From IMG/VR virus record IMGVR_UViG_3300042371_000288, positions 1 to 36,964 of that record: DNA of 36,964 nt. One strand, written 5' to 3'. A model generated the notes under the pieces. That model searched no databases. It saw only the letters and a list, made by a program, of their open reading frames with translations, and was not told the DNA's origin. A program made the translations under genes and the position numbers. Shown piece by piece: positions 1 to 7,826 of this stretch; the first letter of the stretch is position 1, and each line of letters begins with the position of its first letter. Source of the DNA: a virus.

Positions 1-266
1 CCGCCAAAGTTGAAAAGTCTCAGGATGAAATGGGGCGCATGCTTTACGCTCCGTCTATGCCAGGCCAGAAGTTGGGACAACAACTGCCCTATTTCTTTGA
101 CGAAGTGCTGGCACTGCGTGTCGAGCGCGACGCTGACGGAAACACTCAGCGGGCATTCATGTGCGACAGTGACGGCATGTGGACGGCTAAGGATAGATCG
201 GGCCGTCTCGAAGCTTGGGAAGCGCCGAACCTCAATGAAATAATAACCAAGATAGGTGGGAAATGA
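1..266 (+). CDS. Sak4-like phage recombinase ATPase, C-terminal fragment (5' end outside window)
   Basis: The reading frame is open from base 3 with no start, so this is the tail of a gene that begins outside the window. The visible 87 residues carry the hallmark end of the phage AAA_24/Sak4 RecA-like single-strand annealing ATPases: an LPYFFDEVLALR stretch, then a beta-strand with CDSDGMWTAKDRSG and a short tail. The Walker A and B motifs must lie upstream. Such ATPases work with a phage ssDNA-binding protein in recombination, and a DUF669-type SSB lies two genes downstream, which supports the call. The stop overlaps the next start by 4 bases (ATGA), so the genes are probably translationally coupled. 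The family call rests on C-terminal similarity only. Confidence 0.75.
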   Translation, partial: AKVEKSQDEMGRMLYAPSMPGQKLGQQLPYFFDEVLALRVERDADGNTQRAFMCDSDGMWTAKDRSGRLEAWEAPNLNEIITKIGGK

Positions 267-646
267 GCATTGAAAAACTAAGCCAAGAATGGCTCATCGC
301 TAAGGCCAGCGAAAAGGCCGCCACACAAAAACGCCGCGCAATAGAAGATGATTTGGCGAAAGCCATGCGGATTCAAGAGGACGAAGAAGGAACCGTTACG
401 CACAAAGAAGGAATCATTGTCATTAAGGCGGTTTGCAGGATGAACCGCAAAATAGATGACGAGCGCCTTCTTGAGATTGCCGCCGAACATGGCTTGGCGG
501 ATCATCTTGCCACACTGTTCAGGTGGAAGCCTGAACTCTCAATGTCAGCATGGAAAGCTGCTGACCACACTATAACCGATCCCCTTTTGGATGCCATTAC
601 AACCACGCCAGGGCGTCCCAGTTTCACTATTACTATAAAGGAGTAA
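263..646 (+). CDS. Conserved phage protein of unknown function in recombination operon (127 aa)
   Basis: The ATG overlaps the upstream Sak4-like stop by 4 bases. The first half (about residues 1-40) is a charged, probably helical stretch, followed by an alpha/beta region with a TVTHKEGIIVIKA strand pair and an LFRWKPELSMSAWK segment. Proteins of this layout are common between Sak4-like ATPases and DUF669 SSBs in phages. No catalytic motif is visible. Position suggests an accessory role in recombination or ssDNA handling, but that is inference from context only. Confidence 0.7.
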   Translation: MSIEKLSQEWLIAKASEKAATQKRRAIEDDLAKAMRIQEDEEGTVTHKEGIIVIKAVCRMNRKIDDERLLEIAAEHGLADHLATLFRWKPELSMSAWKAADHTITDPLLDAITTTPGRPSFTITIKE

Positions 647-651
647 ACATC

Positions 652-1131
652 ATGCTATTAGATGAATCATTTGACCTTGACAGTTTACCAGTCAGCCAAC
701 CATCATTTGAGCCGCTTCCGGCTGGATGGTACATGGCGTCTATAAACAGCGCAGAAATAAGGCCGACTAAAAGCGGCGGCAAGATGATTGCGATCAAGTA
801 CGAAGTGCTTGGGCCGACACACGCTGGCCGTTTCGTGTTCGGCAACATAAACATACGTAACGCCAATCCGAAGGCCGAGGAAATCGGCCGCCAGCAACTT
901 GGTGACATTATGAGAGCCATCGGCCTGTCACGCTTGAGAGACACTGATGACTTCATCGGCGGTAAACTGAGCATAAAGGTTCAGGTTACGCAATCTGAAC
1001 AATACGGGCCAGGGAACGACATTCGAGCATGGAAAGCAATAGAGGGAAGTGCAATACCGCGTCCTACGATGCCAAGCAGTGCGCCAGCGCAAGCAACCAG
1101 CGCATCATCACCGCCTTGGGCAAAGAAATAA
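652..1131 (+). CDS. DUF669-type single-stranded DNA-binding protein
   Basis: 159 aa. The sequence matches the DUF669 pattern: an acidic start, a PAGWYMASINSAEIRPTKSG strand-turn, a KYEVLGPTHAGRFVFGNINI core and a GKLSIKVQV strand, then a low-complexity Pro/Ser/Ala tail ending in SSPPWAKK. DUF669 proteins are OB-fold-like phage SSBs that partner Sak4-type annealing ATPases. A disordered tail after a beta core is typical of SSBs, although the usual acidic tip is absent here. A GGAG ribosome-binding site lies about 10 bases before the ATG, and the gene sits 5 bases after its neighbour. Confidence 0.8.
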   Translation: MLLDESFDLDSLPVSQPSFEPLPAGWYMASINSAEIRPTKSGGKMIAIKYEVLGPTHAGRFVFGNINIRNANPKAEEIGRQQLGDIMRAIGLSRLRDTDDFIGGKLSIKVQVTQSEQYGPGNDIRAWKAIEGSAIPRPTMPSSAPAQATSASSPPWAKK

Positions 1132-1143
1132 CATAATCAACAT

Positions 1144-1162
1144 AGCCAAGGATGGCTTTATA
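1144..1162 (+). promoter_or_regulatory. Small hairpin and AT-rich tract before the helicase-methyltransferase gene
   Basis: AGCC-AAGGAT-GGCT (1144-1157) can form a 4-bp hairpin followed by TTTATATAG. It could be a weak attenuator, or the AT tract a -10 element. The same AAGGAY loop on a GCC/GGC stem recurs at 7251-7266. Support is weak. Confidence 0.25.
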
Positions 1163-1174
1163 TAGGGTGCGAAC

Positions 1175-3460
1175 ATGCAATACGATAATTTTATACAACA
1201 AAAAAGACAACATGAAATCACAATTGGCCATGCGCCAATTGCGTTAAACAACAACTTGTTTGATTTTCAAAAATATATTACCGAGTGGGCCGTCAAAAAG
1301 GGCCGCGCTGCTATTTTTGCCGATACCGGTTTAGGCAAAACAATCATGCAAACGTCATGGGCCGATGAGGTTGTGAGGCATACAGGGCAACGCGTGTTAA
1401 TTGTTGCGCCATTGTGCATATCGTTACAAACAGTCAATGAAGCCAATAAATTCGGGATTGACATTCAATACTGTCGAAACCAACAACAAATACAAAAAAA
1501 CATCATCATCACTAACTATGAAATGCTTGATAATTTTGACATTTCAACTTTTGGCGGAATAGTGCTTGATGAATCCAGTATTTTGAAAAGTTACATGGGG
1601 AAAACCAAGCGGGCATTGATTGAGTTGTGTCAGCCGGTGCCGTACCGATTAGCTTGCACTGCTACACCATCGCCTAACGATTATTTAGAACTTGGCAATC
1701 ATGCGGAATTTTTGGGGATCATGCCAAGCAATGAAATGATTATGCGGTTTTTTCAAAACGACACGATGGAAGCCGGAGCATATGTGTTGAAGCCACACGC
1801 GGCTACTAAGTTTTGGGAATGGCTGGCGTCATGGGCCATGTGCATTAGCAATCCGGCTGATTTAGGCTATGACGGAAGCGCCTACAATTTGCCGCCATTG
1901 AATCAGGAATTTATCAGAATTAACACGGATGACTTGCCGCCAGCCGACGGGGAATTGTTCAGGAACGTAACGATCAACGCGACGAGCGTACACAAAGAAG
2001 GACGTTTAACGGTTGATAAACGCGCCGTTAAGGTGGCTGAATTGGTCAACAATTCAGATGAGTCATGGATAGTGTGGTGCAATACAAATTATGAAGCCGA
2101 TGCGTTGAAGGGTTTGATTCCTGATGCCGTTGACGTGCGCGGATCGGATACGGTTGACAAAAAAGAACAATCATTGCAGTCATTTATTGACGGAAAAACA
2201 AGAGTATTGATTACTAAACCGTCAATCGCTGGCATGGGATTAAATTTCCAGCATTGCAGAAATATGGCTTTTGTTGGTTTATCGTATTCTTACGAAAACT
2301 ATTACCAAGCAATTCGTAGATGTTACAGATTTGGTCAAACTAAAGAAGTTCACAGCTACGTCATGGCCGCTGACTCTGAAAGTTCAATTCTTGCAATTAT
2401 CAAAGCAAAAGAACAAAAGCATAACGAAATGAAAGAAGCCATGGTTGAGGCCATTGCAAACTATCACAAGAGAGAAACTCAAATGAACGACGTTGCATAC
2501 TTTGAAACTGTTCAATCAGACAATTGGACTTTGCACCATGGCGATTGCGTTCATGTTGCTAAGATGATTGACAGCAATTCTATTGGGTTTAGCGTGTATT
2601 CGCCGCCGTTTTCTAATCTGTATATCTATTCAGATTCAGAATACGACATGGGAAACAGTACCGATGACGGTCAATTTATGGAGCATTACAGCTACCTTGC
2701 CGAAGAATTGCACAGAATAACAAAGCCAGGACGATTGACCGCTATACATTGCAAAGACTTGCCGATGTACAAGGGCCGCGATGGTGCCGCCGGTTTGCGC
2801 GACTTTCCTGGTGAAATTATAAAAATGTATGAATCAAAAGGTTGGCAATATCATAGCCGCGTGACCATTTGGAAAGATCCTGTTATAGAAATGCAACGCA
2901 CTAAAAACCACGGACTTTTGTACAAACAGTTGTGCAAAGATTCTAGCGCATCGCGGCAGGGCATGGCTGATTACATAATTGTGATGAGGAAATGGGCAGA
3001 CGAGGAAGATTGGGAAGCCGTTACTCGAGGCAAAGAACGGTTTTTTGATTACATTGGATCAAGTTATAACGCTCCACAAACAAAAGATTGGGGACGCGCT
3101 AGAAGTGAAACCGAAAAACAAAGATTGTATTCGATTGCTGTGTGGCAGCGTTACGCTTCGCCGGTGTGGTTTGACATAGATCAAACCAATGTGCTGAATT
3201 ACAAATTAGCAAAAGAAAAAAACGAAGAACGCCATATATGCCCATTGCAGTTGGACGTGATTGAGCGGTGTGTTGAGTTGTGGTCTAATCCTGGCGATTT
3301 AGTATTCTCGCCTTTCACCGGAATTGGTAGCGAGGGTTATGTTGCATTGAACATGGGACGTCAGTTTGTTGGCGCTGAATTGAAGAAATCCTATTTTGAC
3401 ATAGCGTGCAAAAATCTTGATTCAGTGAAGTTAAAAGAAAAACAAAAGGATTTATTCTAA
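1175..3460 (+). CDS. SF2 helicase fused to beta-class DNA methyltransferase
   Basis: 761 aa in two modules. Residues 1-430 are a Snf2/DEAD-like SF2 helicase: Walker A ADTGLGKT (49-56), motif II DESS (132-135), motif III TATP (162-165) and motif VI AIRRCYRFGQ (379-388). Residues 440-755 are a methyltransferase with SPPF catalytic motif IV (476-479) ahead of SAM-binding motif I FSPFTGIGSEG (711-721). This permuted order, with the recognition region between, is that of beta-class N4-cytosine or N6-adenine enzymes. Helicase-methyltransferase fusions are known in phages and are thought to modify phage DNA during replication, but the target base and site are unknown. DESS replaces the usual DEAH/DEAD. 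The gene looks AT-richer than its neighbours. The stop overlaps the next ATG by one base. Confidence 0.85.
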   Translation: MQYDNFIQQKRQHEITIGHAPIALNNNLFDFQKYITEWAVKKGRAAIFADTGLGKTIMQTSWADEVVRHTGQRVLIVAPLCISLQTVNEANKFGIDIQYCRNQQQIQKNIIITNYEMLDNFDISTFGGIVLDESSILKSYMGKTKRALIELCQPVPYRLACTATPSPNDYLELGNHAEFLGIMPSNEMIMRFFQNDTMEAGAYVLKPHAATKFWEWLASWAMCISNPADLGYDGSAYNLPPLNQEFIRINTDDLPPADGELFRNVTINATSVHKEGRLTVDKRAVKVAELVNNSDESWIVWCNTNYEADALKGLIPDAVDVRGSDTVDKKEQSLQSFIDGKTRVLITKPSIAGMGLNFQHCRNMAFVGLSYSYENYYQAIRRCYRFGQTKEVHSYVMAADSESSILAIIKAKEQKHNEMKEAMVEAIANYHKRETQMNDVAYFETVQSDNWTLHHGDCVHVAKMIDSNSIGFSVYSPPFSNLYIYSDSEYDMGNSTDDGQFMEHYSYLAEELHRITKPGRLTAIHCKDLPMYKGRDGAAGLRDFPGEIIKMYESKGWQYHSRVTIWKDPVIEMQRTKNHGLLYKQLCKDSSASRQGMADYIIVMRKWADEEDWEAVTRGKERFFDYIGSSYNAPQTKDWGRARSETEKQRLYSIAVWQRYASPVWFDIDQTNVLNYKLAKEKNEERHICPLQLDVIERCVELWSNPGDLVFSPFTGIGSEGYVALNMGRQFVGAELKKSYFDIACKNLDSVKLKEKQKDLF

Positions 3461-4476
3461 TGCAAATACCTGAACCAGAAATCACGCTGGCCGGTTTGAT
3501 TGACCATCATCATGCCGATACGCAAGAGCCGCCGCGCCCGCACATGGGTTGTTCAATCTTGGGCCATCCTTGCGACCGCTATTTGTGGCTCTCATTCAGG
3601 TGGGCCGTGATTGAAAAATTCGACGGACGCATATTGAGGCTGTTTCGCAGAGGCCAGCTAGAGGAATCAACCATTTTGCAAGACTTGCGTGCCGTTGGCG
3701 TCAAAGTTAGCGACCGCCAATCATCGGTTGACTTTGGCTGGCACATATCAGGAAGCGTGGACGGTGTTATCACCGCCGGCGTACCGGAAGCGCCGCTAAA
3801 ATATCACGTGCTAGAGTGCAAGACGCACAGCAAAAAGTCATTTGATGACTTGCAAAAGAATGGCGTAGAAAAATCTAAGCCGCAACATTACATACAAATG
3901 CAACTGTATATGCTCGGTTTAAAGATTGACCGAGCGTTGTATTATGCGATATGTAAAGATAATGACGAAATCTATACAGAAAGAGTGCGACTTAATAAGG
4001 AAATAGCACAAAGGTATATAGATCGCGGTAAACGCTTGGTGCAATCTGACCGTATGCCGGAACCAATGAGCGTTGATCCTAGTTGGTATATTTGCAAAAT
4101 GTGCGCGGCTTATGACTTTTGCCACAAGAGTCACACAACAAAAGAAGTTAATTGCAGGACGTGTTGCCATTCAACTGCGACAGACAAAAGCACCTGGACG
4201 TGTGCCAAGCATGATAATTCTGAGATTCCTGTTGAGTTTCAACGCACAGGTTGCGAGTCTCATTTATTGCATCCTGATTTGGTGCAATGGAAAATGATAG
4301 ATCACAGCGAGCATGAATTGACGTTTGAAATCGACGGAAAACCAGTGCGTAACGGTGAGCCTGATGCGTTTGTTTTTTCTAGCCGTGAAATACTTGCAAA
4401 TCCTGGCGCGTGCGCTAATCCTGACACTACTAGCGAGTCAATCCGTGACGTGTTGAATGGGAGGGTAATTGGATGA
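3460..4476 (+). CDS. Cas4/RecB-like PD-(D/E)XK exonuclease with probable Fe-S cluster
   Basis: 338 aa. The nuclease core shows D101 (GSVDG), then E119-C-K121 as the ExK, followed by a YIQMQLY helix holding the conserved Gln. An N-terminal cysteine pair (C31/C38, CSILGHPCDRYLW) plus C212-x2-C215-x5-C221 reproduces the split four-cysteine Fe-S layout of Cas4 and AddB. A second Cys-rich segment follows (C232, C235, C236, C248 and about C264), possibly a zinc site. Phage Cas4-like nucleases resect DNA ends for recombination. Placement after a Sak4/SSB module and beside helicases fits that. It starts in TAATG with the upstream gene and overlaps the next gene by 4 bases. No Cas1/Cas2 or array is near, so a CRISPR role is unlikely. 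Confidence 0.85.
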   Translation: MQIPEPEITLAGLIDHHHADTQEPPRPHMGCSILGHPCDRYLWLSFRWAVIEKFDGRILRLFRRGQLEESTILQDLRAVGVKVSDRQSSVDFGWHISGSVDGVITAGVPEAPLKYHVLECKTHSKKSFDDLQKNGVEKSKPQHYIQMQLYMLGLKIDRALYYAICKDNDEIYTERVRLNKEIAQRYIDRGKRLVQSDRMPEPMSVDPSWYICKMCAAYDFCHKSHTTKEVNCRTCCHSTATDKSTWTCAKHDNSEIPVEFQRTGCESHLLHPDLVQWKMIDHSEHELTFEIDGKPVRNGEPDAFVFSSREILANPGACANPDTTSESIRDVLNGRVIG

Positions 4477-5066
4477 AGGTGTTAGTCGGCTGTGAGTCTT
4501 CAGGCAAAGTAAGGCAAGCGTTCAGGGATATTGGACACGACGCTTGGTCGTGTGACTTGTTGACGCCAGATGATGGTTCTGATTATCACATTCAGGGTGA
4601 TGTTATGACACTTCTTAATGATGGGTGGGATTTGGCTGTATTCCATCCGCCTTGTACGTATTTATCTGTGTCCGGCATGCACTGGACTACGCGAGGATTG
4701 CGCGACCCGCAGCTAACAGAAGATGCACTGATTTTTGTGCAAACCTTGTTAAATGCACCTATACCTAAGATTGCTTTAGAAAATCCTGTTTCTGTTATAT
4801 CAAGCCGTATTCGCAAACCTGATCAAATAATTCAGCCTTGGTGGTTTGGGGATGACGCAAGCAAAAAAACATGTTTATGGTTGAAAAATCTTCCACCGTT
4901 ACGGCCAACTAACATGCTGCATGGTGACAACAAAACACGGCGAGGTAATCAAACAGCCAGCGGGCAAAACAAATTAGCGCCGTCAAAAGATAGATGGAAA
5001 AAGCGTAGTGAAACGTATCAAGGCATAGCAAATGCAATGGCTGAACAATGGGGTGGCTTATGTTAA
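4473..5066 (+). CDS. C5-cytosine methyltransferase-like phage protein
   Basis: 197 aa. It opens with MKVLVGCESSGKVRQAF, which resembles the SAM-binding motif I region of C5 methyltransferases (ESSG in place of FxGxG). HPPC (58-61) is the motif IV Pro-Cys nucleophile and ENP (103-105) sits at the motif VI ENV position. At under 200 aa it lacks an obvious target-recognition domain, as is usual for this phage family commonly annotated as DNA cytosine methyltransferase. Activity is plausible because PPC is intact, but the altered motif I and short length make it uncertain. It overlaps the nuclease gene by 4 bases and the next helicase by 7, so it belongs to the same translational chain. Confidence 0.7.
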   Translation: MKVLVGCESSGKVRQAFRDIGHDAWSCDLLTPDDGSDYHIQGDVMTLLNDGWDLAVFHPPCTYLSVSGMHWTTRGLRDPQLTEDALIFVQTLLNAPIPKIALENPVSVISSRIRKPDQIIQPWWFGDDASKKTCLWLKNLPPLRPTNMLHGDNKTRRGNQTASGQNKLAPSKDRWKKRSETYQGIANAMAEQWGGLC

Positions 5067-6736
5067 GGGATTACCAACAACGATCCATAAACCAGCTTTA
5101 TGACTGGTTAAGCCGCAATTCAGGTAATCCCTGTCTTGTCTTACCGACAGGCGCGGGTAAGAGTCACGTTATAGCCGCTTTATGTAAAGATGCGTTGCAA
5201 TCGTGGCCTGAGACTAGAATTTTGATGCTGACGCACGTTAAGGAATTGATAGAACAGAACGCGCAAAAGATGCGTCAGCATTGGCCTAATGCGCCTATGG
5301 GAATATATTCCGCAGGCATGGGCCAGAAAATACTCGGAGAACCCATTACGTTTGCAGGGATTCAGTCAATCAGGAAACACGCGGATCAAGTCGGGCATGT
5401 CGATTTAGTGATTATAGATGAATGTCATCTTGTAAATCATAACGATGAGGGCGGCTATCGGACGTTGCTTGCCGCATTGTCGGCTATCAATCCCGCGTTG
5501 CGTGTGATCGGGTTGACTGCTACGCCGTTCAGATTGGGACACGGTTTGATAACGGACAAGCCTGCAATCTTTGATGACTTAATTGAACCGGTGACTATTG
5601 AGGAATTGATAACCAAGGGTCACTTGATGCCGTTGCGGTCAAAAGTGACTCAAACACAGTTAGACACGACAGGCGTGCATAAGCGCGGCGGTGAGTACAT
5701 AGAGCGCGAGTTACAAAAAGCCGTTGACGTTGACGTCATTAACCAGCGCGTAGTGAATGAAATCAAAGCATTAGCAGGTGATCGCAAAGCATGGCTTTTG
5801 TTTTGCGCCGGAGTGCAACACGCTGAACACATTGCCAGCGAACTCAAGGCGCAAGGCATAACCGCCGAGTGCGTCACAGGAGCCACTCCAAAAGCCGAGC
5901 GCGATCGGATCTTGTCAGAATTCAAGGCTGGCAAGATTCAAGCATTGACTAACGCGAATGTTCTGACTACTGGGTTTGATTATCCCGACATTGACCTGAT
6001 AGCGATGCTGCGTCCCACTATGTCGCCAGGGCTATATGTGCAAATGGCAGGCCGTGGTTTGCGTCCGAAGTCACACACGGATCACTGTTTAGTGCTGGAT
6101 TTTGCCGGTGTGGTTGAACAACATGGGCCTATAACCGCCGTAGAGCCGCCGAATAAATCAAAGCAGGGCGACGGGCAAGCGCCAACTAAAACGTGCGAGG
6201 AATGTAATGAGATTGTCGCCATCTCAACAAGTACATGCCCGTCATGCGACGCGGTTTTTCCCGTTAAAAAAAAGAAAGAACTTAGGTTAAGTGATGCCGA
6301 CATTATGGGGCTGGAAGCCACTGAGATGACTGTCATTGATTGGCATTGGCAGAAGTACATTAGTAAAGCCAGCGGTAAGCACATGCTCTCAGTGCGTTAC
6401 TACAGTGACCGGATGGACGTTCAACCAATAACCGAATTTTTCCCCGTGCTTCATGATGGCTATGCTGGCCATAAGTCACGCTTAGAAATAGTCACGATTG
6501 CACAACAGGCTGACGCGAGTTTAGATGATGACCTGATTCGCCAGGCTGGCAACTTGAACAAAGGCATTCCGCCCACAACGATCAAATACAAGCGTGACGG
6601 AAAATATAACAAGGTGGTGAATCGCTCATGGACTCAAAACAATGCACCAAGTGCAGGACAGTTAAGCCGGTTACAGACTTTTATACACAAAAACAGGGAA
6701 GATATTTACAGTCCTGGTGCAAACAATGCAAGTTGA
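5060..6736 (+). CDS. SF2 DNA helicase (type III restriction/SSL2-like) with C-terminal zinc ribbon
   Basis: 558 aa. Q-like RDYQQ at the start, Walker A LPTGAGKS (28-35), DECH motif II (120-123), TATP motif III (153-156) and QMAGRGLRP motif VI (328-336) give a complete SF2 helicase. CxxC pairs at 379/382 and 393/396 form a zinc ribbon; the rest resembles the usual tail of phage UvsW/SSL2-like helicases. A start at 5060 is preferred over 5048, because GGGTGG lies just upstream and homologues begin ML-R-x-YQ. Likely roles are branch migration or replication/recombination remodelling. The last 109 bases also encode the start of the next gene. Confidence 0.85.
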   Translation: MLRDYQQRSINQLYDWLSRNSGNPCLVLPTGAGKSHVIAALCKDALQSWPETRILMLTHVKELIEQNAQKMRQHWPNAPMGIYSAGMGQKILGEPITFAGIQSIRKHADQVGHVDLVIIDECHLVNHNDEGGYRTLLAALSAINPALRVIGLTATPFRLGHGLITDKPAIFDDLIEPVTIEELITKGHLMPLRSKVTQTQLDTTGVHKRGGEYIERELQKAVDVDVINQRVVNEIKALAGDRKAWLLFCAGVQHAEHIASELKAQGITAECVTGATPKAERDRILSEFKAGKIQALTNANVLTTGFDYPDIDLIAMLRPTMSPGLYVQMAGRGLRPKSHTDHCLVLDFAGVVEQHGPITAVEPPNKSKQGDGQAPTKTCEECNEIVAISTSTCPSCDAVFPVKKKKELRLSDADIMGLEATEMTVIDWHWQKYISKASGKHMLSVRYYSDRMDVQPITEFFPVLHDGYAGHKSRLEIVTIAQQADASLDDDLIRQAGNLNKGIPPTTIKYKRDGKYNKVVNRSWTQNNAPSAGQLSRLQTFIHKNREDIYSPGANNAS

Positions 6737-6969
6737 TCCAGGTACGTCAAATCAAAGCGCAACGCCAATTACCGTTTGAGCGTGAACAACGGTTGATGCC
6801 GACATACGGCGAAACTCATCACCACGCCAAGCTAACCGCGCATGACGTGGCGCTCATTCGCGGTCTGTTAGATGACGGCATAAGCTGCGCGGAAGTAGGG
6901 CGCAAGTTTGAGGTTTCGCGCACAACCATTAGCGCAATAAAAAACTTTCGTTCCTGGTGGCGAAATTAG
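6628..6969 (+). CDS. Cys4 zinc-finger / helix-turn-helix DNA-binding protein overlapping the helicase gene
   Basis: 113 aa. The first 40 residues hold CTKC and CKQC (KQCTKCRTVKPVTDFYTQK...), the four-cysteine ribbon often seen ahead of HNH nucleases. The end (about 67-113) is a clear HTH: AKLTAHDVALIRGLL, then GISCAEVGRKFEVSRTTIS, closing with WW. No HNH catalytic residues are present, so it is probably a DNA-binding regulator or the remains of a mobile-type protein. A strong AAGGTGGTG site about 8 bases before the ATG decides the start, although this lies inside the helicase gene. Both frames look genuine in the overlap: the Cys4 motif is well formed here, while the helicase frame simply runs on without a stop. 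Confidence 0.75.
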   Translation: MDSKQCTKCRTVKPVTDFYTQKQGRYLQSWCKQCKLIQVRQIKAQRQLPFEREQRLMPTYGETHHHAKLTAHDVALIRGLLDDGISCAEVGRKFEVSRTTISAIKNFRSWWRN

Positions 6970-6980
6970 CAAAAAAGTTG

Positions 6981-7009
6981 TTGACGACACTTTGGTGTAG
7001 TTGTATTGT
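6981..7009 (+). promoter_or_regulatory. Candidate sigma70 promoter with dyad in the spacer
   Basis: TTGACG (6981-6986) and TATTGT (7004-7009) are separated by exactly 17 bases. The spacer contains the inverted repeat ACAC-tttg-GTGT (6987-6998), a possible operator. It lies in the first real gap after the replication operon and about 50 bases before the next gene, so it probably drives the small accessory genes. Confidence 0.55.
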
Positions 7010-7059
7010 ACTCACCAAGCCGAAGCAATACCGCTGAAGCAAATATAAGGAGACTCCAG

Positions 7060-7236
7060 ATGGTTAACAGATACAGCGTAGTTTATTCCCCACTCCATTG
7101 GAGTGGAGCTGAAGTCGGCAAATCTGCCCTAAAAGGCAGATTCAAAACGCACGCCGAAGCGCGTGCTTCCATACGGTACCAAGGCGGTATCGTATGCAAA
7201 AAATACAAAAACGGCTGGCGCATGCTGGCACATTAA
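7060..7236 (+). CDS. Small protein of unknown function (58 aa)
   Basis: The start is set by AAGGAG at 7047-7052, eight bases before the ATG. A longer TTG-initiated frame from 7006 is possible but would begin inside the candidate promoter. The protein (MVNRYSVVYSPLHW..., ending GGIVCKKYKNGWRMLAH) looks like a short basic beta-rich fold with no motif I recognise. It is the first gene behind the candidate promoter at 6981, so it is probably expressed early or independently of the replication operon. Confidence 0.6.
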   Translation: MVNRYSVVYSPLHWSGAEVGKSALKGRFKTHAEARASIRYQGGIVCKKYKNGWRMLAH

Positions 7237-7250
7237 GCATTTATCATCAC

Positions 7251-7266
7251 GCGCCAAGGACGGCGC
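7251..7266 (+). promoter_or_regulatory. Leader hairpin before the 99-aa gene
   Basis: GCGCC-AAGGAC-GGCGC forms a 5-bp GC-only stem with a six-base purine-rich loop, a few bases ahead of the GGAG ribosome-binding site of the next gene. There is no U-tract, so a translational element is likelier than a terminator. It resembles the hairpin at 1144-1157. Confidence 0.3.
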
Positions 7267-7284
7267 ATTAACCGGAGATACACA

Positions 7285-7584
7285 ATGAGATTCGCATTTA
7301 TTAGCCAACATACCCTCACCGACGGCCAGACCCAACTGGCCTCTGACAAGGGCATTACTTTAGTACCGATAGGCGACCGCGACGCATTCAGCGTCAACGT
7401 CACCGACATCATGGGCCATGAAAACGGCCCATTCGATGGAGTCGTTGTCGTTCATCCAGCCGCTGCTATGCGGCTGTGCGGTAGTTTTCTCATTGGCGTA
7501 TTTGAAAACGCCAATCGCGCTCCCGAAGGCGAAAAGCCTTCCTTCAAGGCCGTAGATTTTTATATCTACGACAACAGGGATTAA
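7285..7584 (+). CDS. Conserved hypothetical protein, alpha/beta (99 aa)
   Basis: A CCGGAG site precedes the ATG. Visible features are an opening beta-strand (MRFAFISQH), a GITLVPIGDRDAFSV segment, a strong VVVVHPAAAMRL strand-helix, and a GVFENANRAPEGEKPSF stretch that looks conserved. The pattern suggests a small Rossmann-like or flavodoxin-like fold that could bind a small ligand. I recognise the type from phage and plasmid accessory regions but know of no assigned function. Nothing catalytic is evident. Confidence 0.65.
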   Translation: MRFAFISQHTLTDGQTQLASDKGITLVPIGDRDAFSVNVTDIMGHENGPFDGVVVVHPAAAMRLCGSFLIGVFENANRAPEGEKPSFKAVDFYIYDNRD

Positions 7585-7585
7585 G

Positions 7586-7738
7586 ATGATTATATTTATT
7601 TTAGTCTCAACATTGGCGGCTTCAATCGCCGCAGGTACGTTCGGATACACCATGGCGGGTTATGTCATGGTTGGCAGAATCACAAACATTGACCGGATCC
7701 ATCGCGATTTGGCAATAACTAAAACTTTGAGGGGTTGA
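7586..7738 (+). CDS. Small membrane protein (50 aa)
   Basis: The ATG follows the upstream stop by one base. The first 30 residues (MIIFILVSTLAASIAAGTFG...) form one hydrophobic helix, followed by a short charged tail (RITNIDRIHRDLAITKTLRG). It is the first of two consecutive tiny membrane proteins. The role is unknown; small inner-membrane proteins in phage early regions often alter host or superinfection behaviour, but nothing here proves that. Confidence 0.6.
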   Translation: MIIFILVSTLAASIAAGTFGYTMAGYVMVGRITNIDRIHRDLAITKTLRG

Positions 7739-7739
7739 G

Positions 7740-7826
7740 ATGAAAGATATACTCTTGACCGTTGCCGTTCATCTTGTGGTGGGCGGATCATTCGGGATCA
7801 TTCTGGTTTTGTGGGCGACACAATGA
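7740..7826 (+). CDS. Very small membrane protein (28 aa)
   Basis: MKDILLTVAVHLVVGGSFG... is almost entirely one transmembrane helix. AGGGGTTG just before the ATG is a good ribosome-binding site. The stop overlaps the next ATG as ATGA. Its small size makes it easy to miss in automatic annotation; the tight junctions on both sides support it as real. Confidence 0.5.
   Translation: MKDILLTVAVHLVVGGSFGIILVLWATQ

Noticed and set aside
3460-4476. CRISPR adaptation nuclease Cas4
   Set aside because: No Cas1, Cas2 or repeat array is present; stand-alone Cas4-like nucleases are normal in phage recombination operons.
1175-6736. A DISARM/BREX-like defence island carried by the phage
   Set aside because: Characteristic partners (DUF1998, PLD nuclease, PglZ, BrxC-like ATPase) are missing, and the Sak4/SSB context points to replication and recombination.
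7006-7059. TTG start extending the 58-aa protein
   Set aside because: It begins within the candidate -10 element and lacks a ribosome-binding site, whereas ATG 7060 has AAGGAG.
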